Source of the DNA: Ypsolopha sequella
Lineage: Eukaryota; Arthropoda; Insecta; Lepidoptera; Ypsolophidae
Direction: 5' to 3'
Length of the DNA stretch: 64,000 nucleotides
NCBI GenBank assembly: GCA_934047225.1
Contig: OW203991.1
Span: forward strand, 9,610,001-9,674,000
The position numbers and the translations under genes were made by a program. Shown piece by piece: positions 12,361 to 23,900 of this stretch (its first letter is position 1; each line of letters starts with the position of its first letter). The notes under the pieces are model-generated. The model saw only the letters and a list, made by a program, of their open reading frames with translations, was not told the DNA's origin and did not search any database.

Positions 12361-13257
12361 TAAACTGATTAATTTCTTATGAAATTAGCTTGCTTGCTTT
12401 TGCAAGGCACTTTTACAGTTAATAACATTCATGACCCTATCTATGTGGGTAATACATGTAACAAAGATATATAAAGTATATATAGTTCTGTTTTGAAGAC
12501 AAAACAAAAAAGAAAATAAAAAAACATTACGAACAATGTAAGCACCTTGAAATAAAGCTTTTAACAAAGTTATCTGTATTAAATCATTCCTAAAAACAAT
12601 AATGGGCTCTAAAACCCCATGTTTTTATTAACAAGTCAAACAGAGAAAAATAAACGTAAAAAGTTCGTAGCAGGGTTAACCCATTACAAAACGTATTATT
12701 TTACCGACCGTATGTTAATTCTTTGATATATTATTATCTGCCGAAATAAAACTGACTGCCGTTACCCATTTTTTTTGGATTCCTTGATTCTTGAAACCGT
12801 ATAATAAAACAAAAACTTGACATATTACAGAAAAATATGAGTGTCTCATCCGTACCCTATTTAATGAACTAATAAAATTTGTGATTACTTTGCCATTGTC
12901 GATACATTTGCAATTTTTTGCTCGTAGTAAATAAGTCTACCGAGGAGGGCGGGGTCAAAAAATAAGTGTTTAACATTTTTTTCAATGCATGTGCTCGTAA
13001 AGGCCCACTTTTTATGCATCAAAACCGAACAAAAAGTCGATTATTTTGCCCTAGGGCTTTATTATTATTAATTTTTTTTAATTTATTTACAATGGTTGGC
13101 TAACCTGCAGCCTTTCCTGTGTACCATAGATGTTATACTTTTTTCCACTGTTTAACGGCTCTGGATACAATCCTTTTGAGCCAATCATAATTGAAAGTTC
13201 ACAAGATTATATTTGTTTTCATTTCCTCACACTATGCATTGAAAAACGTAGTATGAT
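12361..13257. other. No feature recognised
   Basis: AT-rich interval without a supported gene or repeat. Confidence 0.45.
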
Positions 13258-13358
13258 ACACGGGCGTAAGAGCAATAAATTACTCGGTTACGTTTAAAAC
13301 ACTCGCTACGCTCGTGTTTTAAATCGTCCTCGTAATTTATTCCTTTGCGCCCTTGTAG
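13258..13358. mobile_element. Perfectly centred ~100-bp palindromic element
   Basis: The left half ('acacgggcgtaagagcaata', 'aattactcgg', 'gtttaaaacactcgctacg') is the imperfect reverse complement of the right half ('ctcgtgttttaaa', 'cctcgtaatttatt', 'cctttgcgcccttgt'). There is essentially no loop, and the centre lies at about 13308. It has the form of a very small foldback MITE. Confidence 0.8.
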
Positions 13359-13584
13359 CATAAACTACTATTACGCCGCTGCTTCCACTGCTTTTAAAGA
13401 GCATGTCATATTATAATATGTCTTATATTGCAATGTAGGAAATGGCATTTCTGACACTCGCTAAACAGTTGCACAAGGATCTGAAATTCAAAATTACGAT
13501 AAGATATTTTATTTACATGGCTAATGATGGCTGGTGAGCTTTTTCCAATCAGAAAGCAAATATATTGCGGTGTGGGTCTAGCAC

Positions 13585-13694
13585 GTGCCGTCGGTACAGT
13601 GTCTTTCCGTCATACTTGCTCTCTCGCAAATAGACAAAAACGGTATGTGTGAGAGTGATAGATAGACACTTTTGTACTGTAGTAGGTACACGGC
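13585..13694. repeat. Imperfect inverted repeat (~45-bp arms)
   Basis: The left arm has 'gccgtcggtacagtgtct' and 'gctctctcgca'. The right arm has 'tgtgagagtgata', 'agacacttttgtac' and 'gtacacggc', which pair with it in order with mismatches. It is probably a decayed MITE. Confidence 0.5.
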
Positions 13695-14092
13695 CCAGTA
13701 AGACGAAATAACAAAATGGGTAGATTTCGAGATTTGTAATTAGGTACCAGTTATAATTTAAGCATTGGTAAAATATCAGAAATGTAAGTACCGTCGGGAA
13801 AATGTGTTATCTTAGGTGTTATTGGAATGAAATCAACGCCTATAATAAAAAATAATATCAGACAGAAGTGTCGCTTCGATTTATTTTAAAATAAATATAT
13901 ATTATATTTTTTTATAAAAGACACAACTATTTTTCTTTGGTCGCGTTTGTCTTTTATTGATTTATTTATGTGACGTCACCAAATCATTTCGAAAATAAAA
14001 ATATTATTTTTACCACAACGCTTTTTAAATTAGTGTTTCTACATGAAAGAAAAAAAGCCTATAAAAATTTAGTGTAAAATATATGCGACAAC

Positions 14093-14275
14093 AGGCAGGG
14101 TGAAGCGGAGCGTGTTAGGTTTACATGTAAGTACATATTGGGAATGCAACGAAGTGGAGCGGAGCACGGAATTACTATATGCCGAGGAAAATTATAAAAT
14201 GCCGAATTCTACTATACGTATATGAAGAATATTCGTCAAATTGCAAAATAGCGAGCGTTTAAAATATGACAAAAA
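14093..14275 (+). repeat. Dispersed repeat D, copy 1
   Basis: Contains 'gtgttaggtttacatgtaag', 'tacatattggga', the purine-rich 'gaagtggagcggagca', 'ttactatatgccgagg', 'atgccgaattc' and 'gaagaatattcgtcaaat'. These blocks appear in the same order at 17293-17575 and 35098-35290, and on the minus strand at 51920-52945 and 61505-61650. Confidence 0.85.
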
Positions 14276-14955
14276 TATAATCAATAAAAATTTAAAATCT
14301 AAATATTAAAAGTCGTATTACAAGTTCTATTGCCTGTGACATAAACATTTTTTTAATTTACGGAACCCTTTCCAAAAGTATTTTAAATGTAATCACATAC
14401 ATACATATACGTTACTACATGCGTGACAAAGCATAATAAACTGTCTTGTATGACTGCTAGGTATGTAAAAGCTAGGAAAATGTTTATGTCTATGAATGTG
14501 CTTTGCCTCATTTTTAGGCATTTTATATTTTACGGTATCTTTAAAAATGGTATTTCGATGGCGGGTTGCAAGGTCAAATTCTGAATGACAATTTTGTCTT
14601 TTATGATAACTTGTACTTAGGTTTAACTTAAGGCTCCGTACGAAGATAAATGCACATTTTATTTATATACTATGGCCAGTTTAATATCGCATTGAAAAAA
14701 AAAAGTAAATAATTAAAAAAGAGAACACATTTATGACGATTAGGTATATCTAAAAACGTGCTTTTATCTACTTCGCTTGATAGAAAAAAAAATCGCTAAT
14801 TGAGCGCTAAAAAAATCATGAAATGACGTTAATGATATGTATTTTTAAAGCTATAAATCTCAAATTTCACGATAATTTTCTACTCAAGATATTCCAATGA
14901 TATCTATTTTCAAATAAATATAATTAGGTATACTTTGATGATATCTGTCGCGACT
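14276..14955. other. No feature recognised
   Basis: AT-rich sequence, no supported gene or repeat. Confidence 0.45.
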
Positions 14956-14956
14956 T

Positions 14957-15295
14957 GTATAACTATAGATTTTTCCTATCCTTTTAATTATATACAAGGT
15001 GAATTTGTGAACATCGTCCAAATTCATACTTGAGCCTTGGTAAGTGATCGGTATCATGAACCAATAACGAATTTTGTAAAATTCATAAAATTAAATTTCG
15101 ACTTCCCATAGTGATCCACCTAGGACTGCGAGTGAATTACTATGGGAAGTCGAAATTTCATTATACTAAATTCACAATTATTGTTATCCATTTATGATGC
15201 TGATCACTAACCAAGCTTTCAGTATGAATTTGTACGATGATCAAAAAGTCACCTTGTATATTGCTACATAAATTAAATAAACCTTAAATTTAGTT
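14957..15295 (+). mobile_element. Foldback MITE family I, copy 1
   Basis: Two arms of about 120 bp face each other. The left arm starts 'tatacaaggtgaatttgtga' and includes 'aaattcatact' and 'aaatttcgacttcccatag'. The right arm carries 'ctatgggaagtcgaaattt', 'agtatgaattt' and ends 'tcaccttgtata' near 15260. A short outer flank ('ttgctacataaatta' and 'aataaacctt') is also shared with the second copy at 19172-19525, so the true element may extend beyond the palindrome. Confidence 0.9.
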
Positions 15296-16191
15296 CATGT
15301 ATATTTACTATTTTATTAGATATATTGTTTTATAACATTAAATTTGTAAAAGTGTATTATGTATACCTACTTTAAAAAATAAACTATTTGAATTTGAACT
15401 TTGAATTTGATTCGCATACCAATTTTTGTCAAAATTTACATTCCGTTTTATGTCATTTGCGTGAAAAACGTCCTTTTTTTTACAATATATGGTTTTGAGT
15501 CTATAAGCTAAGAAAGCTGTCCCTACATTATCATTAGTCATAGATAACTGCCCCGCTGTCAACACGCTTGTTCCTTTTTCAAACCTAGTTCCTTTTTAAA
15601 ATAGTTTCGATAATATTCTTTGTTTATTGTTAAAAATATTGGAATTTATTATTCATAACCTGCGTAATCGATTTATAAGTGGGTATCAGTTGCGTGTAAA
15701 AAGGAATTCCGTGGGTTTTAATCGTTTCCATGGTCGTTTTTATGGGGTTCGGCATTGACAAAGGAAAGATTTGTACAAGAAGAATTTATGTTCTTTGGAT
15801 TTTTTTTTATTTTCTGTGCTGCTCGTTAATACTCTTACAACTGTACAAACATAATATTAATATTTTCTTCCCTCAATAAAAAAAAAAACTATATTTTCAT
15901 CAGAAAGAGGGGGCAAAAAATGTATAAATCATATTCACTACCTACATATTCTTCACAAAATATCATAAAGCGTCTCCCAGGGATCAGCAATGATCACAGG
16001 GGCGGACTCTACTTCAATAGCCCAAGGCTCAAGCTGCCCTTGCCGCTATTATCAGCGTCCCTTTTGACACATCAAAATACCAAGTTGCCCCTTTTACATA
16101 AGTGAAATATTGTCCTTTATAGTACCTATAGATTTCGTGGTTAGATCCAGAGAAAGAAAAAACACAAAGGCTGATTAGTGCTGAAAAATTA
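15296..16191. other. No feature recognised
   Basis: No supported gene. Short open frames at 15338-15565 (-) and 15920-16105 (+) have no recognisable content. Confidence 0.45.
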
Positions 16192-16625
16192 AGGTGCTAT
16201 GGAAAAAATCGATACTTTTAGAGCTTGCATACCTAATTTCAGTAAAGAAGCTATAATTTTGATAAATAAGTATATTATTTTTGGAATCTCTTTCTTGTGA
16301 TCTGTTAAACAGAAACGCGATTGGAGTAATTCGGCTCGATAAAAATATTTATTGAAATAAGGCCTTTTTCGACACCAATTCTCCTGGTTTGATAGTTTGG
16401 AATTATGTAGGTACATTAAAGAGTGCGATGATATTTTAACAGTATCTAGGACCTGGTTAAACGAAATTTTGATAGCAACTTAAGTAGATTTTATATTAAC
16501 AAAAAACCGACATTTTGCTACTTTTCCCCGGATCGGTCCCTCTCGCACTGAGGTCCCTCTCGCACATTTATCGCATATGGAGTAACAGAGACGATAAAAC
16601 ATTTACATATCGCCTTAACTTACGA
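16192..16625 (+). repeat. Dispersed repeat B, copy 2
   Basis: Best-preserved copy in this orientation. It runs from 'ggtgctatggaaaaaatcga' through 'tttggaatctctttct' and 'caattctcctggtttgatag' to 'cggtccctctcgcactga', 'catatggagtaacaga' and 'atatcgcctta'. The phrase 'ggtccctctcgcac' is duplicated here about 22 bp apart. Confidence 0.8.
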
Positions 16626-16860
16626 AAACTGTGTCGGACAAAGCAATAGCGTTCACTCTCTCTATGAGTCAGCCAATCACGGCTATCGGCTGGTCTAGTG
16701 TCATATGACACACAGTACATATAAACGCTTTTGAGTGTCTAGTACCATTTTAGAATAACACTTTGTTAGAAACGCGTCTTCTATGTTTTGTTCATTCGTC
16801 GGAAGAACTCGTTAATTCTATTAATAATTTTTGAGAAATACTGTATTGTGAAAAACTTAC

Positions 16861-17075
16861 CTGGTTTATCGAGGTCGCTGATGAAATCCTCGGTTTCCGT
16901 GTAAGCTGCAGTGTGGCCCAAGGCCAGGATCATGAGCCAGGCCAGGCGAGGCCAAGGCCGCAGAGTCCTGGCTCCGGACATGGCTGGACAGCCTAGCCCA
17001 TCCACAAACTGGCACTAGCACTCATCACTTCACTTGACACTTGGCTTCTGAGCACTTTTTGACAATGTTTATTAC
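16861..17075 (-). CDS. First coding exon of an unidentified secreted or membrane protein (signal peptide)
   Basis: On the minus strand an exon is bounded by a plausible acceptor ('ctctttattttcag' ending at 17076) and a strong donor (GTAAGT, 16860-16855). The likely start is the ATG at 16981-16979. It gives a basic N-region (RTLRPWPR), a hydrophobic core (LAWLMILALG) and a probable signal-peptidase site after HTAA. An acidic mature start (YTETEDFISDLD) follows, and codon 41 is split after its first base. An in-frame ATG eight codons upstream (17005) would place a less signal-like stretch first, so I prefer the inner one. The exon is much GC-richer than its flanks. I cannot name the protein from 40 residues. 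Later exons must lie below 16855, inside or beyond this window, and none was recognised. An alternative is that the acceptor is fortuitous and this is the transcript's first exon. Confidence 0.75.
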
Positions 17076-17292
17076 CTGAAAATAAAGAGATTTCTGGTAA
17101 ATAAACCGGATAAAAGTCATAAAAGCAACAGATAATTCTTGCACAGATTTAAACAATCCGTTTTGAATCAGTGAGTTCTGCAAACACGTTCATATATCTT
17201 GTGTAAGCTAAGGTTGACAAGATGTGGCAGGTAAATAGTAAAATTCCGCCTTTAACAAACGGGCGTCGTCAGTTTCTAAAACTTGTTGTTCG

Positions 17293-17575
17293 GCTAATTG
17301 AAAAATGCCCGCCGTTTGTAATGTAATTTTCTAAAAATCCGAAATCTAAAGTTTTTCACCAAAAAGTGAAAAATAGGAGCGACGACGAGCGGAATGAGGA
17401 AAAACGTATTAGATTTACATGTAAGTACATATTGGGAGCTAAGCGAAGCGGAGTGGAGCAAGGCGACCCCCAATACTTCTAACTGTCTAACAGATTTACT
17501 ATATGCCAAGGCAAATTAAAAAATCCCGAATTCAACAATTTGACGAAGATTCGTCAAATATAATTTAGTTTTAAA
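17293..17575 (+). repeat. Dispersed repeat D, copy 2
   Basis: The longest simple copy of repeat D. It has 'agtttttcaccaaaaagtga', 'ggagcgacgacgagcgga', 'gatttacatgtaagtacata', 'gcgaagcggagtggagca', 'aggcgacccccaatacttct', 'atatgccaaggcaaatt' and 'gaagattcgtcaaat'. This copy shows what the 52-kb minisatellite grew from. Confidence 0.85.
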
Positions 17576-17599
17576 TGCGAAAAATACAAAATATATACT

Positions 17600-17752
17600 G
17601 TGTTAGTACAAAAGGGTGTTTAAACGTTTAAACGATGTTTAACTTTAGACAGTGTTTAAATCTGTTGCTGTCACTTTTTACAATATGAAAAAATAGGCGA
17701 CAACAACAGATTTAAACACTGTCTAAAGTTAAACACCGTTTTGTAGTAACAC
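17600..17752. mobile_element. Small MITE with ~55-bp terminal inverted repeats
   Basis: The left end 'gttagtacaaaagggtgttt', then 'gtttaactttagacagtgtt' and 'taaatctgttg', is mirrored by the right end 'caacagatttaaacactgtc', 'taaagttaaacaccgttttg' and 'tagtaac'. About 30 bp separate the arms. It sits between repeat D and a LINE relic. Confidence 0.85.
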
Positions 17753-17805
17753 CGATAAAGTTTACGTTACCAAATGTTATTCAAAAGGATGTTAATTTGC
17801 TTTTG

Positions 17806-18760
17806 CAGGGGCTGGAGTTATTTACGAAACTAAGTTTTTAGGCATTACGATAGACTCTCGTCTTCGGTGGGGTCCCAATGATCACTATCAAAACTTAAAC
17901 TATAAAAACTATTCTTCACACAAGCTGCTCTCGTGAATCTATCTTCTTTAGAAGCCCTCTGTGGTAGACTTAGTTCAGCCGCATACGCTGTTAGACGCAT
18001 AAGGCAAATTACTGACGTATACTACTCGTTTATTGCTATATTAGTCTATTTTAACTTCTTGGGGCCTCGCGTCGTATATATAATATATAAACAAAAATAA
18101 ATCCTTTGAAATCCTTTGAGTGCTATCTAGTGTACGGCGAGCCAAGTAACCAATTTGATTATTCCATGGCAAAAATATCCAGCTTCCGTACTTCCGATAT
18201 CTTTTTCCAGTTTTGTTTTATATAAATTTGTTCATACGAACACTCAGAATTTAATAATGAAAACAAAAATATCCTAGGCCTCAGGGGGGTAAAGCCGCGG
18301 GTATAGACGCAGTCTTTGTTTTGCAAAAGAGAGCAATTCAGGCAAATTACAATATAAAGCACTGGGATTCGTTAAGAGACAAAATCAATTTTCCTTGTGA
18401 ATTTATTTACCAAGTTATGTCAGAAAAAAATATTGAGTCTTTCCCGAGGATTGGAGAGCAACACTCTTAAGAAACCAGAAATAAACATAAACTGACTTTT
18501 CCAAAAATCGGACTTGCCAAAATGAGTGGGTACCTCTTTCGTAGGATATGGCATACGATTTTACAATAAACTTCCAAAGGAGGTCCTTACTTTATCAGAG
18601 AATAAGTTTAAACTGTATATTAAGCAGGGCCTACTGATAAAGAGATATTATAAAATAAACGAATATATGGATGATGGTAAAGCATTGTGTTACAGTGATA
18701 ATGATATTTGCCATGATAGTAGTTTATCATTTAAGTAAGTAGTATAATTTTCTAACTTAT
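17806..18760 (+). pseudogene. Degenerate LINE ORF2 3' part (RT thumb and C-terminal region), interrupted
   Basis: Several frames together read as the downstream third of a non-LTR retrotransposon ORF2. 'TKFLGITIDSRLRWG' (about 17838-17875) is the conserved segment after the RT palm, followed by 'LSSLEALCGRLSSAAYAVRR' (about 17937-17995). 'VFVLQKRAIQA' lies at about 18314-18346. The closing 'RFYNKLPKEVL', 'KFKLYIKQGLLIKRYYKINE' and 'YMDD' run over 18550-18675. Stops and frameshifts make it non-functional. A 214-bp insertion (18069-18282) interrupts it. The clade looks Jockey-like, and it differs from the intact element at 24.5 kb. Confidence 0.8.
18069..18282. mobile_element. 214-bp insertion inside the LINE relic with a 6-bp target duplication
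   Basis: 'ggcctc' occurs at 18063-18068 and again at 18277-18282. Taking out one copy plus the intervening bases brings the LINE reading frame back into register across the junction (..FNFLGP before, ..KAAGID after). That is what a clean insertion into a once-continuous ORF predicts. The inserted sequence itself is AT-rich and not recognised. Confidence 0.65.
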
Positions 18761-19171
18761 GACTCCTCTAAGGAGTTAATATTAATTCCTTACAGACTGT
18801 TAAAGGAAAGGACTTTATGAGACAGGTAGACAAAGATATATGTATATCATGTTTTATTTTTTTCATTACCCTGAATTTGTGTTGTTTTGTATTTTCTTAT
18901 CTCTTAGCTAAAGTAGATATAAGTAATTTGTGTAGTATAGGGTTCAGTGTGTAACTGATAAGCTAAAAAAAAAAAATATGCTAAAAAAAGATTGCTAAGT
19001 TTCGTGCCCTTCTTCTTAGCAAGACTAATCGAATAGGTGAAGGTACGCATGTATTAATATATGTAACCTATTAGTATAAAGTATATAGGTTGGGATTTGG
19101 TCGGCCGCCTGGATTCGTGCTGGAGGCTGGTCCCTGGCCGGGTCTCCGGTATGGGTTCGGGCGGTTGATTG
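18761..19171. other. Probable 3' UTR of the preceding LINE relic; then nothing recognised
   Basis: An A-rich segment with 'taagctaaaaaaaaaaaata' at about 18959-18978 may be the relic's tail. The rest shows no feature. Confidence 0.4.
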
Positions 19172-19525
19172 GATTTCACCTTGTATAATTATAGATGTTA
19201 TCTATCATTTTCGTCGTATATACAAGGTGACTTTTTGATCATCGTCTAAATTCATACCGGAGGCTTGATAAGTGATCAGTATCTTGGATCACTAACAATT
19301 TTTGTGAAATTTGTAAAATGAAATTTCGGCTTCCCATAGAAATTCACTTCTAGTTCCGAGTTCCATCACTATGGAGAGCCGAAATTTCATTTTACGTATT
19401 TTACAAAAAATATTATTGATCCATGATACTGATCACTTACCAAGCCACCAGTATGAATTTGGACGATGATCAAAAAGTCACCTTGTATATTGCTACATAA
19501 ATTAAATAAACCTTTAATTTAATTT
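19172..19525 (+). mobile_element. Foldback MITE family I, copy 2
   Basis: Same layout as 14957-15295: left arm 'tatacaaggtgactttttga', centre near 19345, right arm ending 'gatcaaaaagtcaccttgta'. The same outer flank ('ttgctacataaatta', 'aataaacctttaattt') follows. Arms of about 130 bp pair with roughly one mismatch in ten by eye. Confidence 0.9.
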
Positions 19526-20750
19526 AATTTAGCACGCACTACTATAACCATAGCCAACGGACTTCGTGACATAGAATCTTTAGAATCTTTGAACGAAACC
19601 ACATTTTTTGCTGATCATACCGAACAACGTTCATCGAAGCAACTTACACGAGCAAATAAAAAAATGTTCATCATTTCTTATGCTCTAAAAAGTACTGGTT
19701 TATGCTTGCTACAGGCGGACTAAAACTACGCTTTATGCTCTAGTGCATAAAAGTGTTTACTTCTTCTAAGACTATGGCAATAGGCCTTACAGCCACATAC
19801 ACAATACAACTTCATAGACAAACTTTTTGAAACTCAATAATGTTCGCGCTAAGATTCTATCATATTAGCGCGAACTGACAGAACAGAAGCTTCAGATATA
19901 AAGAGAGATAGTATAAAATAAATAAAAATGCATGCATTTCTGATTATTTATTTAGGTTATTTAGACATGGCTGTATAGGATAAGTTCCCCTTGCCATCCC
20001 ACTTGGTGGAAGAACTAAAAAAAGAAAAACAGTGGCGGGAAAGAGCTGTTGTTTTTCTCAGTCAGCATTACATATTTAGATGTTTGATTATTAAAATATG
20101 CATTAAGTATTACTGAAAGTTAAATATGCCATCTAGTGATGATAAAATAATACTGTTTCATTTCCTCGCAGTCGAGGAATTATGTAAAATGTACGTAAAA
20201 GCTATGTTCAACAATTTATTTCTGAAAGCATGCTACTGAAAATTATTCGATAAGCAATAAGAAAGATGAAAATGTTGTGAACATGATCATTGACAATAAA
20301 TACTTAAGATATGGGCAGTTAATGAACTTCAAAGAGACCCTTCGGTGTGCGGGTCAAATTTGTACATACACGTTTTTTGTTGTAAATCCTTCCATTGCTG
20401 ATTCAAACTACTTATCTGGTAGACTGTACATAAGCATGAACAATGCCAGACTTTTGAGGATTCTTTTGAAGAAATTCGGAACTCTCCTTGTATTGAAAAA
20501 AATATATTTGATTTATTGATATTTTATATATGGATTCTACTTATAAACAATGTACTTATAATTATTTATAGTATTGTAAAAAAAAATCCATCCTCTTTTT
20601 TGGTCTTCAAACGTTCGTTTCAAGAACGCGGTTAATAGAAATATAGGATTCTACTCAAATCCAATATTTTTTTCCCTACAAAATATTTCAGTATTAGCTA
20701 CAAACACACCAATTTGTTGTTTCGCTCCATGATTATTAATAGTTCTGTGG
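19526..20750. other. No gene recognised
   Basis: No supported feature. An 80-codon frame at 20277-20519 is open but unrecognisable. Confidence 0.45.
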
Positions 20751-20751
20751 T

Positions 20752-20900
20752 ATTACCCGTCCAAGAAAAAGAGGCCAATGAGCCAACATATAATTGCCTC
20801 TATCAAAAGCAAAAAAGGTTTTTGCCATTGAACTTGGGCTGGACGGGCAATAAAAAACGTTGCTAGGGAAGGCCGTCCTGTTAATTTTCTCGCTACACAA
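20752..20900 (+). repeat. Dispersed repeat E, copy 2, with inverted ends
   Basis: 'attacccgtcca' at about 20753-20764 is the reverse complement of the 'tggacgggcaat' block at about 20840-20851. The second block continues like 2282-2310. The copy may be a small inverted-repeat element. Confidence 0.5.
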
Positions 20901-22364
20901 AAATGTGAACGAATGTCAACAAGCTAGCATATCCAATATTCGTAGAATATTTAACCTTCCGAGTTTCCCTTGATAGTAGACGTGTTTTCCTTACCCAAAA
21001 ATACATTTTGTTACAATTTCGGTAAATCTTATTTTTTATCCAAATTGAACGTAAGGTGGAAGGGTGGTTGTGCCTGACTTCTATATCAAAGATAAAAATA
21101 ACACTCTCTCGTTATATGCTCGTACCAAATAAGAGATTTACCCTGATTTAAAATCATAATAACTAATGTAGCCACTGTGTCTAGAAAAGATTACTTTTCC
21201 TACATTTCCTAATTGGTGCTTTGATATAACTTTGTGAGATTCTAAATGATGTAATAACAACAATTTTATTCTTTAAAGAAAAGGCAAATTTAGTCTATAA
21301 ATAAGGTCCTTAACTATACAGGTGGCCTGCGTCCCATTTGCAGGTATCTGCGCGGCGCGCCCCACACTTTGAAAACCCCTGTTTATATTACCAAAAATTT
21401 TAAAATGTGGGTGAATATATTTTTGTTACTTCTCACACACTAGGTACGTTCTTACCAAATTGTGTTTTTCAATCATGTTAGTAAACAATTAAGTACCTAA
21501 TTAATAATAAGAAAATCATCTATGTTGGTAAGTACCAAAAAAAACAAGAAAATTGGGGAAGGCAGGGGTGCATTAATTTTGCCAGATATGTATATTGCAG
21601 ATTATAGGAGGCAAGCCTATTGCTGATATATACTGGACCCAATAGGTCATATAATCGACAACGTGGACCCAATGCGGGGCTTATCGAAAAACATGTTATA
21701 ATAAGATACAATTTATAACACAAAAGTAATACTTACTCATTTGACAAGCAGTCATGAGACAATTTATTTATGGAGGACTTATTTACTTTTTGATAAGTAT
21801 TTTTCGATAGATATTTGACAGACCGACAGTCATCCAAGGTATGAGCAATATTTTAAAAGTTCATATTATGTTGTACATATACGGATGTTTTGAGATTTTT
21901 CTATTCATCTACCACACAAATGTTACTTTTGACACATCTTTCTCTTTTGCAATGAAAGCGCTTCATCATCGAGTAAAAAACAAAACTTTCAATTTTCAGT
22001 TCAATTCGCTTATCCGTATTATAAGAACGTAACGCTGGCGTAATGTAACAAAGATCCAAACGGACACTGAAATATCTTTTAAGAGGATAGTTTCCCCAAA
22101 ATCACACTTTATTTTTCCTGGTTTCAAGAATCTAGCAATACTACATTAAAAATAAAAAATATATTTTTCTTTCAGGAATATAATACACACTCACACCGGA
22201 ACAGAATCGTCTCTAAAAGGCTCTAAAAAAAGTTTTCATGTCGAGGTATAAGTTTATTAAAGTAAAAACCCGTTCATATTATTTATGGATTAAATTCTGT
22301 ATCAACTTTATTAAACTCTTAACAGGACCATATATTTCATAGCACCTTTGATTTTTTTTTTAAA
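20901..22364. other. No feature recognised
   Basis: No gene or repeat match found by reading. A short GC-rich patch lies at about 21340-21365 ('tctgcgcggcgcgcccc'). Confidence 0.45.
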
Positions 22365-22470
22365 TAATAAAATAAGTGAAAAAGTTGTCATTTTGACTTT
22401 TTTCCAGAATCCGTCCCTCTCGCACTGCGGTTATTTCCGCATGGAGTAACAGGGTAGTATACAAGCGGAA
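22365..22470 (+). repeat. Dispersed repeat B, copy 3 (partial)
   Basis: Contains 'ccgtccctctcgcactgcgg', 'ttatttccgc' and 'atggagtaacaggg'. Only the distal part of the family is present. Confidence 0.75.
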
Positions 22471-22794
22471 CCTATCATTTTAAAGATTACCGTTTTCCGC
22501 CAGAACCTTGAAAAGTACAACACAATATTTATTGCCCATTTGCAAAGTCGTAACGTGACTTGCAGCATCCTGGTGACATGACAGTTGAGACTAATACCCA
22601 AGTTGGCATGTCAGTTTGAATGTCAACACATTCTGTTCACTCTATGAAATAGGCTCTCTCTTACTATCAGCTGAATAAAAAACGAGACAAGTTTGCTTCT
22701 GTAGCTATAATAGCTGCCAGTTTGCACTTAGATATTTGTTCAATCTCATTCCTGTTTAGCATAATTTTCAGAGAGTCCGCCGGAGGATGCATAA

Positions 22795-22935
22795 TTCATA
22801 CAAACGGAATACCAAAACCATTTGTAAATTATACATATTCTTACGGTAGTGTGTATTTACTCCGATTGGATTACAGAATATCTTGGTTCCCAACTAACTT
22901 TTTAATAAGAAATATGAGAAAAAAAAGCTCTCTGA
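22795..22935 (+). repeat. Family J arm fragment
   Basis: 'ataccaaaaccatttgtaaa' plus 'ttatacatattctta', 'gtgtatttactccgattgga' and 'ttacagaatatct' match 60150-60240. 'atgagaaaaaaaagctctct' matches the inner block near 60506. A poly-T run of about 13 follows at 22939-22951. Confidence 0.7.
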
Positions 22936-23109
22936 GTTTTTTTTTTTTTATTTATTGTCATACATATTACATAATAAAATAATTAGGTACAAATAGCACA
23001 AAAAAACGTCAAAGAGTTTATCTTTGTACTAGGATCCGGTAACCGGATTGTACAATAACAACCCAAGCAACATTTAGGCTGAAAAAAAAACTTTATTCCA
23101 GTTCATTAA

Positions 23110-23900
23110 CAGCCAAACGCTTTAAAATAGATGAACAAGAGACCAAAAACTTTCTTAGAGCTGTACAATAGCATAATGTAGTTTAAACACTGCAGCTGGG
23201 TAACGGCTGTACACTTGCCGAAATTTTTACTTTTAGCTTGTAAATAGCATTAAAATTACCAAACATTCAGTGTCTAGTGTACAAACATACTTTAAGCAAG
23301 TCAAGAAGTCTAGAGCTGTGTAACGGCTGTTCAATAGATATTGTCTACACCCTGTGACAGCGATGCGCTTTACAATAGTAATAGTAATTAAATGCTATGG
23401 TTTGGATAAGAGCATAATCTTACTCTATTGTACTGCCGACACGATTAGTGTTGGTTTATTCTATTGTACAGCGCTCAGTGTTTATATGGAAAAACTGTAG
23501 ATGATTGTACAGCTCTGAGTGTGTATGTGGATGATTATCCAGCTTATCTATTATTTTAATGCTTAAAGCGAAATTTTATGCTGCTGTTTCGGTATTGCAT
23601 ACGTTTCTCGAATGTGTATACAGGTTAGGTTAATTATTGTGTTCGTATATAGCGTATATTTTATTACGTTAATATATTACCGCAGATAGGTAAATACATC
23701 AGTACATTGGAAATACAGAATAGGTTCCTTTTATTATAAATGTAACCCTAAACAGCTGTAATATTAACTAATTGTCTACTTCTTCCCAGCTACTAGAATA
23801 ATTAAATTCTAAAAATGGTAAAATATTATTCTTTAGGCTAATAAAAATTCTTTAACTCAGCCTTCGTCCAGCAGATCGCTTTATAATAGAGTAAAAAAAG
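23110..23900. repeat. Region of repeated short motifs in both orientations
   Basis: 'ncgctttanaatag' occurs at 23117-23130, 23365-23378 and 23876-23889. 'agagctgtacaatag' (or 'agagctgtgtaacggctg' and 'caatag') occurs at 23157 and 23312, and its reverse complement 'ctattgtac(agcgct)' at about 23434, 23461 and 23503. 'cagctgggtaacggctg' at about 23193 reappears inverted near 24432-24452. The pattern suggests a decayed DNA transposon with subterminal repeats, lying just upstream of the LINE. Confidence 0.55.
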
